A DNA stretch of 64,000 nt, taken from Nemertoderma westbladi. Taxonomy: Eukaryota; Xenacoelomorpha; Nemertodermatida; Nemertodermatidae. The stretch is taken from assembly GCA_032718475.1 (NCBI GenBank), contig JAUCBJ010000162.1:25557-89556 (forward strand), written 5' to 3'. A model generated the notes under the pieces. It made no database searches. It was given only the letters and a program-made list of their open reading frames with translations, and had not been told where the DNA came from. This document shows, piece after piece, positions 12,004 to 21,911 of the stretch; the stretch's first letter is position 1; each line of letters starts with the position of its first letter. The position numbers were made by a program, and so were the translations under genes.

Positions 12004-12139
12004 GAATCTGATATTTGCACCTAATTTAAGATTTAAGTTTTGAGGAAAACTGTATAAGTTTTCTGGTTGACTTCATTTTGTGGGTTTGTAGAGTCGGATG
12101 CCTTCGATATATTTTTATTATCGATATTATGTTTTCCAG

Positions 12140-12883
12140 ATATTATCATCGGCCCTGCGAGTCGCTGAGAGAGTGGAGAGTCTGAAGGAGTCGGTGGTGA
12201 TTCACTGTAGCGACGGTTGGGACCGGACCGCCCAACTTACATCGCTGTCTATGCTACTACTAGACCCCTACTACCGGACTATAAAAGGGTTCCAAGTGCT
12301 TGTCGAGAAGGAATGGCTAAGTTTCGGACACAAATTCTCGCAACGAGTCGGTCATGGGGACCGGAACTACGCTGACGCCGACCGCTCTCCGGTCTTCCTA
12401 CAGTTCATCGACTGTGTCTGGCAACTAACCCAACAGTTCCCGGTCGCCTTCCAGTTCAACGAGCACTTCCTAATAACGATAATGGACCATCTGTACAGCT
12501 GTCGTTTCGGTACCTTCCTGTGTAACGCGGAGCGGGAGCGCGTTACAGAGAAACTCCGAGAGCGATCGCCCTCGCTGTGGTCGTACATCCTCCAGTCCGT
12601 GGACGAGTACACAAACCCGCTGTACGCGGAGTACTCGGTGCAATGCGTGCTGTACCCCGCGGCGACCCTGCGGCGTATAAAGCTGTGGATCGGGTACTAC
12701 GTGCGATGGAACCCGAGCATGCACCCTCAGGAGTCAGTGTTGTCTCAGACAATAGATCTACTGAAGATTAGAGATCAGTTAAAGAAGCAACGGGACGAGT
12801 TGCAACGACAATTCGAACACAAAGAAAAACTTGGGATTATTAAATCGCGAAAGGGAGCCACTTCAACAACCACCGTCATATGA
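12140..12883 (+). CDS. MTMR2: Myotubularin-family phosphatase, exon 2
   Basis: Follows acceptor TTATGTTTTCCAG and continues the frame in phase 0 ([18 protein letters not shown]). It holds the catalytic CX5R loop [15 protein letters not shown], with Cys at about residue 385 of the joined 609-aa protein, and the conserved [20 protein letters not shown] and [16 protein letters not shown] stretches. All residues needed for an active myotubularin are present. The C-terminus has a short coiled coil ([19 protein letters not shown]) and ends TTVI, a possible class I PDZ ligand as in MTMR2. Length is close to the 600-645 residues of the clade. It lies in the same orientation inside CFAP206 intron 3, so it needs its own polyadenylation signal. 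Confidence 0.95.
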   Translation: MLSSALRVAERVESLKESVVIHCSDGWDRTAQLTSLSMLLLDPYYRTIKGFQVLVEKEWLSFGHKFSQRVGHGDRNYADADRSPVFLQFIDCVWQLTQQFPVAFQFNEHFLITIMDHLYSCRFGTFLCNAERERVTEKLRERSPSLWSYILQSVDEYTNPLYAEYSVQCVLYPAATLRRIKLWIGYYVRWNPSMHPQESVLSQTIDLLKIRDQLKKQRDELQRQFEHKEKLGIIKSRKGATSTTTVI

Positions 12884-12926
12884 GCGAGTTGCGATAGACG
12901 ATGGTGTCTATCTATTTATTTAGCTT

Positions 12927-12932
12927 AATAAA
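12927..12932 (+). promoter_or_regulatory. Polyadenylation signal AATAAA of the myotubularin gene
   Basis: AATAAA lies 44 bp after the TGA stop. Because the gene sits on the sense strand of a CFAP206 intron, this signal must work for the myotubularin transcript yet be skipped by CFAP206 transcripts. Confidence 0.55.
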
Positions 12933-13799
12933 TATTTACTTTTCGATATCGGGAAGAACAAACCGTATTTCATAAATGTACCTAAATGCTAAAATAGGTA
13001 ATTAATCTTAAAACTGAGTGAGTACTGAGTATGACTGTTCTTGTTCTGCAATAATAATAAATCTAGTCAGACGCAGATTCGTTAGAGACTATTTAGTTTA
13101 GATATATAGTTCTGATACGGATATGTTATTGGAAAACGTCTGTGATTCCATTATGTGGTTCGCCTTTTGTTATTTAGATTTAGTAATTCGCTATGCTTTG
13201 GTTTAATATGGGCTCACATTGTTCTATTTAATTCCGGGAACGGGTCCGTACTAAGAGGCCTAATTATCGATCCACGTTTATCCACGAATGTAGAAGATTA
13301 TGTATATTTCGGTAAATTGTCGTAAAGTTTACGCTAAACATACAGTCCGATACAATAGAGCAAAACGTGGTGGTAAAATAGATCCTAAACGCTAAAAAGG
13401 GAGGAAAACCATAGCTGCGTTGTTTTAATTAATTTCGAGTCGTTATATTATATTTGTATTTGTATTCTGGGCTTTCCCTCCCCATATTTATTTGCTGTTA
13501 ACTTCTCATCCGTAATTATTTGCTTAATAATGCTTTAATTCATTGCACTACATTTGGTGCCAATTTGATTTTTAATTTATTTATAAATTAAATTCTTACC
13601 CAGCCTCAGACTTAAATTTAATTACTTATATACAGTTGGCGTGCAAACCGGATAACCTACAATATGTCGGAAGTGCGGAGCAATACGCGATAATAACCGC
13701 CACTACATTATATTGTATAATTTATCGGAACCTGGAGGTGTGAAATAGCGACGTGGTTGAGACCTTTGTACACTGGGGCATTCAACTGGAGTCCACAGA
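12933..13799. other. Intergenic part of CFAP206 intron 3
   Basis: AT-rich, no coding signal recognised on either strand. Confidence 0.5.
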
Positions 13800-15215
13800 T
13801 CGGCGGGGGACTTCCGATGGCACAGGATATTAATTACACTCTATGGTTCTTTTCGGGGAATTTCATTTATCTCGATTGCTGCAAAGCTATACAATAGAAT
13901 TCTATTAAATCGCATCAGGGATCCCATTGAGAGACTGCTCCGTGGAAATCAGAATGGGTTCCGTAAAGGTCGTGGGACCATGGAGCCCATTTTGGCACTT
14001 AGAAGGATAATTTAAGAATTATCAAAAAAGAAAGACAGGCATCTGGCTGTTATCTTTGTTGACTTCTTCAAGGCCTTTGATTCAGTCTCTCGCTCACGTA
14101 TGTTCAGTATACTTTCGCACTATATGGGATTCCTGATGAAATTATTGCAGCAATCAGATCATCAGTATACGATGGTTCGACAACATTTGTGTCTACTGTT
14201 GACGGTGACACAGAACCATTTGAAGTGTTATGGGAAGTCCTCCAGGGAGACACACTTGCACCATTCTTGTTCATAATTGTGGTTGACTATGTTCTACGCA
14301 TGTCCTTAGATCATCATAATGATGATGGGGTGATGATAACTCCACCTACTGGCTCCAGAAGTCGAGGAAATCCTGCCAAGTACCTAACTGATCTAGACTT
14401 TGCTGATGACTTAGGAGTACTCTCAGAATCACTAGAGGGAGCCCAACGGCTCCTCAGCTTATTAGAACATGCTGCTTCTAGTGTTGGTCTTTTTATTAAC
14501 TCCAGAAAGACCAACATTTTGACAGTTAACTTTGAAAGTCCTCAGCAAGTCTCTGACCGGATGAGCATAATCTCAAAGGATGGTATGCTTGAGCATGTGG
14601 ACGACTTCTGTTACCTGGGATCATGGATCCGGAAGGCAGGTGAGGACCTTTGAATACGTAAGGGAAAGGCATGGACAGCCTTGATTAGGCTTTCCAGGAT
14701 TTGGAAGTCACCGAGAATTAATCGGAAACTTAAGGTCCGATTATTTAGAGCAGCAGTAGTTCCAGTACTCCTCTATGGGAGTCCATGCTGGGCTCTAACT
14801 GCTGAGGACACCAAATCTCTAGATGGCACATTCACAAGAATGCTACGCCGGGTTGATTGTGTCAAGTACAATGCACACATCTCCAACCAGACACTATATA
14901 ACATTGGAGGTGTCTCATTGGTTCCCCCAAGCTTGACATTAGAACAAAATCGCCTCCGCTTTGCAGTACATTGCTTTCGCCGTGAGGACCAGCCAGTGCA
15001 TAATCGTGTACTTTGGCAGCCTCATGGAGTGAATAAGCATGGTGGACAGCCCATGACTTTCTTGAGGCGCATCTTAAAGGACACTGGCCTTGATTATGCG
15101 GATGATCTAGCAAATGTCTTGGGTGATAGGGAGTTGTGGCGGCGCAATTTTATCGACAAGCCGGCACAGCATTCTTAAAAATGCAGCTGCAATGCCGCAT
15201 ACCGATCCTAGTAGT
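13800..15215 (+). mobile_element. 5'-truncated LINE with broken reverse transcriptase
   Basis: Conceptual RT pieces in order: AAKLYNRILLNRIRDPIERL and NQNGFRKGRGTMEPILALRR at about 13880-14010; IFVDFFKAFDSVSRSRM at about 14050-14105; LQGDTLAPFLFIIVVDYVLR (14240-14300); the catalytic FADD at about 14398-14409; and a C-terminal region to 15178. Breaks include a stop and frameshifts between 14010 and 14189 and a TGA at 14651-14653. The endonuclease domain is absent. A TAG/AGT-rich tail follows at about 15208-15232. RTE/CR1-like by RT motifs; the exact clade is uncertain. Confidence 0.85.
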
Positions 15216-15259
15216 AGTCATAGTAGTAGTAGCAGGGCGTAAACGCGACAACGTCAAGT

Positions 15260-15545
15260 ATGGAGCTGTAACCTGTACTCATGATTCTCGTTTATTGTTT
15301 TGGTTATAATAACCCTCAACTGTAACATGTCGTTTACACCCTTAGTAGCATTAGATTCCTCAAAATGTAACTTGTTCTGTTGACTTTCGTTGATTGTTTT
15401 GGTTAAAATAACGTGCCACTGTAACTACTACCTTTTTTTGCCAATTTCCCTTAATTGGTGATTTAACATAAAGACGATTAATCACATTAAGATATTAATT
15501 CACCGAGATGGGATTTGTGTCAAGTTCCCCTATGTCTCATTTTAT
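15260..15545 (+). repeat. Dispersed repeat copy (pair with 29868-30012)
   Basis: Shared landmarks with 29868-30012 in the same order: TTGTTTTGGTTAAAATAACG, GTGCCACT, a TTTCCCT(A)AATT patch, then GATATTAATTC and GAGATG. A further partial match lies at about 15285-15330. Likely an old interspersed element; family not recognised. Confidence 0.5.
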
Positions 15546-16385
15546 TTATATAATGATTTAATAATTAATTTATTGTATTTATTTTATTTACGTATACGTT
15601 TGTAAGAATACCTCTCTAATAATTAATATGCTATACACACAGTCTCCAATTCATTAAGTTTTAGTAATAATGAATGTAATGAGAGATCAAATAGCAAAAA
15701 GGAGCACATTAACAACTTTTGGATACGATTGCGACTCCACCCGGTCGCATAAATACATGGGACAGATACCAAACAGAATGTTGGATGTGGGGCGAGCTTA
15801 GAATACGGGTACCACTATCTCAATCTGTGTGTCTGTCGATCTGTATATGTAGATCCACGTATATTTAATAGTTAATAAATCCTCGATGAAATCTAACCAA
15901 ACTTAGTACACGTTGTCAAAAGTTGAGAAATTTTCTAAGTAGAATTTACGTGTGGCCTTCGATCCTAAGATAAAAGCAGCCAATTGGTTAATTGCAGTAA
16001 AATACGTGAGATTTTAATCAGGTCAGCTATCATAGATTTTAATTATTTCAAGTGGTATGTGTTAAGAAATCAGTGTTTGATTGATCTAATTAATTGATAT
16101 AATTAGTAATTAACCCCATTGAATTTATGCTTTTCACATACAATGTCGCTGACAGGGTAAATTCTGCCGGTCTGGCCCCTGATGTTGCCGCCTTTAATAA
16201 TATTTCACTATCATTACTAATTACATCGACATTCACATAACAAAAGTTTTAATATTTTTGACAATTTGGCTCGCCTACAATCTTAATTATAAAATACAAA
16301 TTATCTGTCAAGACCTACCACACCTATCATCAATCTCGCATACTGGTACCGTCTGTACCTTTGGGTTGTAACGCAGATTAAAATG
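15546..16385. other. Intronic DNA, nothing recognised
   Basis: AT-rich. Contains the second copy of the small dispersed repeat at about 15788-15850 (pair with 1128-1200). No gene seen. Confidence 0.45.
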
Positions 16386-16493
16386 GGGGTTGAAGGTGAG
16401 TCCCGCTTTATTTGATTGATTGGGGTTGAAGGTGAGTCCCGCTTTATTTGATTGATTGGGGTTGAAGGTTAGTCCCGCTTTATTTGATTGATT
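16386..16493. repeat. 3 x 36-bp repeat carrying AATAAA signals and donor-like sites
   Basis: Three tandem 36-bp units start at 16386, 16422 and 16458. On the minus strand each carries AATAAA (complement of TTTATT at 16407-16412, 16443-16448 and 16479-16484). These are the first AATAAA signals after the acyltransferase stop, 156-233 bp beyond it. On the plus strand each carries GAAG|GTGAGT or, in the third, GAAG|GTTAGT, a donor-like sequence. An antisense 84-codon frame here is a by-product of the unit length. Confidence 0.85.
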
Positions 16494-16639
16494 GGCGGTT
16501 TTGTTAAATTTCTTAAGTACAGTTTTTGTGATAGAATCGCTCAATTTTAATTTGTATCTCATAACTCAGCCTCGTGCTGCGCGAAGGCCCCACCAACGTG
16601 TATTGACTAACTTCGATTGTATTTTCATTTAATTTTGTA

Positions 16640-17653
16640 TTAAATAATCTGTAAGGGGTGATCCTCAGTCAATCCATAATGCGTTTTATGTTTATGGAAT
16701 AGATCTTCAACGGCTGTGACGTATCTTCTATGAAGCAAATCGATGTCTTCTTTGGAGACAGTAATAAGCTTCTCCACAGGAATAGGGGCTCCCACTACCG
16801 TGTTGATACTGCACCTATAGGGCAGCAGTCCCACAGTGTAGTTAAACACACCCCTCCCGTGGAACAGAGGAGGGCTGAAGCCCATAAACTTTGTGCCGAG
16901 ATTCTGTAGTCGACGCAGCATCGATCCTTCCGGGTTATCCAGTTGCTTGTACATATCGATCTCCCCAAACGATACAATCGGAACTAAAGAAGCTCCGGTC
17001 TTTAACGCCATTTTAATAAAACCCTTTCGCTCTTTCAGAAGAAACTTGTATTTAGTCGGGTTGGCTTCCAACACTTCCGGAGCCCCTCCCACTACGATAA
17101 CGACTGCATTGCCTTTCCCTTTGCGTTCTAGAATGTAACGCACTGAGTCCTTGTGGGCGCTGCATAATCCACCCGTCATAATGTAGTCGCGAAAAAAAGG
17201 GAAGGAGAATTGGCCATCAAGTACGCATAGATGGGGCACGATAGCCGGGAATAGGTCCTCGAAACCCGTAGCCGTGGTACCGAAGTGTATAAAGGCGCCC
17301 GTTGCCATGATACCGTGCGGGTGGTAGCCTATGATGTAGTTGGCGTCTGGGGTTAGTTCGGCGGTCTTTATAAGTCGTGCCGGGAAGTATCGGGCCAACC
17401 AAGTCCACACGATCCAGCTCCGAGGCCAGGCGTTCCGTCTGCCGCCCTGTCTGGGTGTGTGGATGTCGTACAGGTACCAGGCCAGGTAGAGAACAACCAG
17501 GTAGTAGTAGGACGTGAAGAGGAGGTAGATAGCTAAAGCGATCCCTCCAAACCCGAAGAAAAGAAATGTTGTCGAATAAACCAAAGCGCCAACGGTCTCC
17601 AGACGACGATGTAAGGGGATTCGTAAAGGGGCCAATTCTATTCCAATTGGCAT
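16640..17653 (-). CDS. DGAT2/MOGAT-family acyltransferase, intronless
   Basis: Members of this ER-membrane family esterify mono- or diacylglycerol with acyl-CoA. The 337-residue product has a hydrophobic N-terminal hairpin (about residues 23-62), the catalytic YHPHG motif (110-114), RKGFIKMALKTGASLVP (209-225) and FGE (229-231), followed by GFSPPLFHGRGVF. Length and motifs fit monoacylglycerol acyltransferases (about 335 residues) better than DGAT2 (about 388). The single-exon structure suggests origin by retroposition, or intron loss. It lies antisense in CFAP206 intron 3. MOGAT1, MOGAT2 and related wax synthases cannot be separated by eye, so no symbol is given. Confidence 0.93.
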   Translation of the reverse strand: MPIGIELAPLRIPLHRRLETVGALVYSTTFLFFGFGGIALAIYLLFTSYYYLVVLYLAWYLYDIHTPRQGGRRNAWPRSWIVWTWLARYFPARLIKTAELTPDANYIIGYHPHGIMATGAFIHFGTTATGFEDLFPAIVPHLCVLDGQFSFPFFRDYIMTGGLCSAHKDSVRYILERKGKGNAVVIVVGGAPEVLEANPTKYKFLLKERKGFIKMALKTGASLVPIVSFGEIDMYKQLDNPEGSMLRRLQNLGTKFMGFSPPLFHGRGVFNYTVGLLPYRCSINTVVGAPIPVEKLITVSKEDIDLLHRRYVTAVEDLFHKHKTHYGLTEDHPLQII

Positions 17654-18931
17654 GGCGATAAATGTTTGGATGGAGACTATATCAACATTATATTACAAAT
17701 ATAGGGCCTACTAATGTGATTGAATATCTATCAATTAATTAACTTTATATTACTTTTATTTTGATCTACTGGAATGGGATTGGTACGCGAACAAAATGTT
17801 TTTGTAGAAACAATATATTAAAGGGGGTAGTGGACGCGGACGGGATGAGGGGGGGGGGGGGGATAGTTTACTCGGTAGCGTCAATTTAAATATGTGTTTT
17901 TAATTTTAATTTAGTCAGCAGTTAGTGAAGTAATTTTGATTTACTACTGGAATCAAATCTGGAACTGGAATTAATAAGGGTGTAATAATTAACCTGTATT
18001 AATAATGATTGATTTAATCTTAATAATGGATTCCAAATAAATTTATTTATTTATTTAATATATATAATTTATTTAAATCATTATGTAAAAACAATAACAA
18101 ATACACCAAATAATGTATATATACAGTACTATATAGGCATTGATTATTCAACATAACATATTGTTATCCCTCATCCCATGGTTTTTTCACCGAATAATTT
18201 TTTCGCAAACCAAACCCTACGGTTTTTACTTTTACAGAATGACAACATAATATCACCTAACAATTATTGAAGTGACATATGTAAAATGTGCTCCAATTAT
18301 TAAATCTACATTATTTATTGGTTTACAAAGCAACTGAGAGATATTATATTAATAAAATGATCTAGGCTATAGGTATTTACGTCTATCTATAATTAGTATT
18401 CTATTTACAATCAAACCCGGATGTTATCTCACAGTCAATAAAGTGAAATCGCTAGTTGTTGTAGTTGTAGTATTAGATAATAATAATACCTGCATTGTGG
18501 CTATTTGACATCTGGATAAGATTATAAGCAAATCACTAAAACTGCCTGCATCACACAATAACCCCCTTTATTAATATTAAATTTTTGCACGATGGGTTAT
18601 TTAGAAGGCCCACCGGATCTTGTGGTAAGTGACAGAACCATAGTCATTGAGAACTCTCATGAGCTATGGAATGATGGGGTCCAGGGTTTTTTGACTGTCT
18701 AGGTCCTAATATGGGCCTACACTCCCTCTCCTGCGGAGAGACTTGGTGTCTGCATGTGTTTACTAGACCACATTGTCCGATTGGTTGCACGAAGACCAAT
18801 GGACCTGTTTGAATTGTGAGCCTATTATTAACCCTACTGTATTCGACATGCGCTTGTACTCTTTTTCATTACAATTATTATTGTTTGTAATTTTGAAAAT
18901 CAAATATTCTGATTCGTTATTATATTTTTAG
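17654..18931. other. Upstream of the acyltransferase; end of CFAP206 intron 3
   Basis: AT-rich, with a G16 run near 17849-17864. The promoter of the minus-strand acyltransferase should be just above 17654 but no clear element is visible. A short possibly coding-derived patch at 18595-18810 is unrecognised. Ends with the TTATTATATTTTTAG acceptor of CFAP206 exon 4. Confidence 0.45.
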
Positions 18932-19048
18932 AATAGAGAAGATAATGTACCACCGCTTCAGTTGGTGGTTGATTCCTTGATCAACACTCGCCAATACGAG
19001 GCCTTCCTTGTTCATCTGCAAACAGATGTAATAGAGTGCGCCAGACAG
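18932..19048 (+). CDS. CFAP206: CFAP206 exon 4
   Basis: Thirty-nine codons in phase 0 on both sides. They encode a run ending NTRQYEAFLVHLQTDVIECARQ; the RQYEVFL-type motif is conserved in CFAP206. The junction with exon 3 leaves no missing residues relative to the family. The donor CAG|GTGAGT at 19049 is followed at once by array B, whose units copy the last 45 bases of this exon. Confidence 0.92.
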
Positions 19049-21240
19049 GTGAGTGGACTAATTGACTTCCTTGTTCATCTGCAAACAGATGTAATAGAGT
19101 GCGCCAGACAGGTGAGTGGACTAATTGACTTCCTTGTTCATATGCAAACAGATGTAATAGAGTGCGCCAGACAGGTGAGTGGACCAATTGACTTCCTTGT
19201 TCATCTGCAAACAGATGTAATAGAGTGCGCCAGACAGGTGAGTGGACCAATTGACTTCCTTGTTCATCTGCAAACAGATGTAATAGAGTGCGCCAGGCAG
19301 GTGAGTGGACCAATTGACTTCCTTGTTCATCTGCAAACAGATGTAATAGAGTGCGCCAGACAGGTGAGTGGACCAATTGACTTCCTTGTTCATCTGCAAA
19401 CAGATGTAATAGAGTGCGCCAGACAGGTGAGTGGACCAATTGACTTCCTTGTTCATCTGCAAACAGATGTAATAGAGTGCGCCAGACAGGTGAGTGGACC
19501 AATTGACTTCCTTGTACATATGCAAACAGATGTAATAGAGTGCGCCAGACAGGTGAGTGGACTAATTGACTTCCTTGTTCATATGCAAACAGATGTAATA
19601 GAGTGCGCCAGACAGATGAGTGGACCAATTGTCTTCCTTGTTCATATGCAAACAGATGTAATAGAGTGCGCCAGACAGGTGAGTGGACTAATTGACTTCC
19701 TTGTTCATATGCAAACAGATGTAATAGAGTGCGCCAGACAGATGAGTGGACCAATTGTCTTCCTTGTTCATATGCAAACAGATGTAATAGAGTGCGCCAG
19801 ACAGGTGAGTGGACTAATTGACTTCCTTGTTCATATGCAAACAGATGTAATAGAGTGCGCCAGACAGGTGAGTTGACCAATTGACTTCCTTGTACATATG
19901 CAAACAGATGTAATAGAGTGCGCCAGACAGGTGAGTGGACCAATTGACTTCCTTGTTCATATGCAAACAGATGTAATAGAGTGCGCCAGAAAGGTGAGTG
20001 GAACAATTGACTTCCTTGTACATATGCAAACAGATGTAATAGAGTGCGCCAGACAGGTGAGTGGACTAATTGACTTCCTTGTTCATATGCAAACAGATGT
20101 AATAGAGTGCGCCAGACAGGTGAGTTGACCAATTGACTTCCTTGTACATATGCAAACAGATGTAATAGAGTGCGCCAGACAGGTGAGTTGACCAATTGAC
20201 TTCCTTGTACATATGCAAACAGATGTAATAGAGTGCGCCAGACAGGTGAGTGGACTAATTGACTTCCTTGTTCATATGCAAACAGATGTAATAGAGTGCG
20301 CCAGACAGGTGAGTTGACCAATTGACTTCCTTGTACATATGCAAACAGATGTAATAGAGTGCGCCAGACAGGTGAGTGGACTAATTGACTTCCTTGTTCA
20401 TATGCAAACAGATGTAATAGAGTGCGCCAGACAGGTGAGTTGACCAATTGACTTCCTTGTACATATGCAAACAGATGTAATAGAGTGCGCCAGACAGGTG
20501 AGTGGACCAATTGACTTCCTTGTTCATATGCAAACAGATGTAATAGAGTGCGCCAGAAAGGTGAGTGGAACAATTGACTTCCTTGTACATATGCAAACAG
20601 ATGTAATAGAGTGCGCCAGACAGGTGAGTGGACCAATTGACTTCCTTGTTCATATGCAAACAGATGTAATAGAGTGTGCCAGAAAGGTGAGTGGAACAAT
20701 TGACTTCCTTGTTCATATGCAAACAGATGTAATAGTGCGCCAGACAGGTGAGTGGACCAATTGACTTCCTTGTTCATCTGCAAACATATGTAATAGAGTG
20801 CGCCAGACAGATGAGTGGACCAATTGACTTACTTGTTGTTCATCTGCAAACATATGTAATAGAGTGCGCCAGACATGTGAGTGGACGAATTGACTTCCTT
20901 GTTCATATGCAAACAGATGTAATAGAGTGCGCCAGACAGGTGAGTGGACCAATTGACTTCCTTGTTCATATGCAAACAGATGTAATAGAGTGCGCCAGAC
21001 AGGTGAGTGGACCAATTGACTTCCTTGTTCATCTGCAAACATATGTAATAGAGTGCGCCAGACAGGTGAGTGGACCAATTGACTTCATTGTTCATCTGCA
21101 AACAGATGTAATAGAGTGCGCCAGGCAGGTGAGTGGACCAATTGACTTCCTTGTTCATCTGCAAACATATGTAATAGAGTGCGCGAGACATGTGAGTGGA
21201 CCAATTGACTTCCTTGTACATATGCAAACAGATGTAATAG
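19004..21240 (+). repeat. Array B: in-frame splice-donor satellite of CFAP206 exon 4
   Basis: About 35 units of 63 bp. Each is 45 bases of exon 4 (starting TTCCTTGTTCAT and ending CGCCAGACAG) plus 18 intronic bases (GTGAGTGGACTAATTGAC). Because 63 is a multiple of three, the exon frame stays open through about 13 units, until GTGAGTTGA near 19867-19875. Any of those donors would add 21 residues per unit, starting VSGLIDFLVH. The array also gives long antisense frames (600 codons at 18981-20783), which are artefacts. Frequent variants: TTCATCTGC/TTCATATGC, CAGGTGAGT/CAGATGAGT, GGACCAATT/GGACTAATT. Confidence 0.97.
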
Positions 21241-21911
21241 TTGGGTGAGAGGACTTACATAAGCCCTTTATGGGTGTACCTATATTTCAATGTTCCGCTT
21301 CCCTTGTACTTATTACATGTCTCTATGTTTGTGAATGCTACAAAATCCAAAATTCTCAGAGTAAATATTAATTCCCCAGCAAGTCAAGGACCCTCAGGTC
21401 AGCGCTTTGAGTCGTTGGAGGCCATGAGTTTAATTTTCGCACTACCTAGTATAGGATCTTAGATTCGGAGATCAGCTAAAAGCTCCGCGTATCAAATGAT
21501 ATTGTCAGTGGTCAGGTCATGGTCTGTCTGACTTAAATAAATTTAAGGATGGTAAAAACCTGAGCTAACGCTAAGGTTATGTTATTCCGGGCAGCAGTAC
21601 AGTATGTGCTGCTGCTGATCTTAGTTTACTTAATGCTGAAGATACAAGATCACTAAGCTTGGTAAGGTGAAGTCATGTCCTTGGTAAAGAATGCAATGAA
21701 ACACGATTGTACGATGTACAACATCGGTAATCACTTTCTCAAAAACCAGTGGAAGTATAATAATATAAAAATAAATAGTTCAATTATTGTAGAGCTAGTT
21801 CAAGACAAAATATATCATTTACAATGATTTACGTTTGAATTGTTGAAAATTGCATATTTATGTTGATAACATAACAAAATATTTTAGCAGTTAACATTGG
21901 GTATTCAGAAA
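21241..21911. other. CFAP206 intron 4, between array B and the zinc-finger gene
   Basis: No gene recognised. A few words near 21330-21460 and 21540-21660 recall decayed LINE sequence (for example ATGCTGAAGATACAAGATCAC resembles the LINE copies at 1745 and 14800), too diverged to delimit. Confidence 0.4.

Noticed and set aside
18981-20783. 600-codon antisense frame with repeated LLHLFAYEQGSQLVHSPVWR-type units
   Set aside because: The period of array B (63 bp) is a multiple of three, so several frames stay open by default. The plus-strand exon 4 origin explains the sequence fully.
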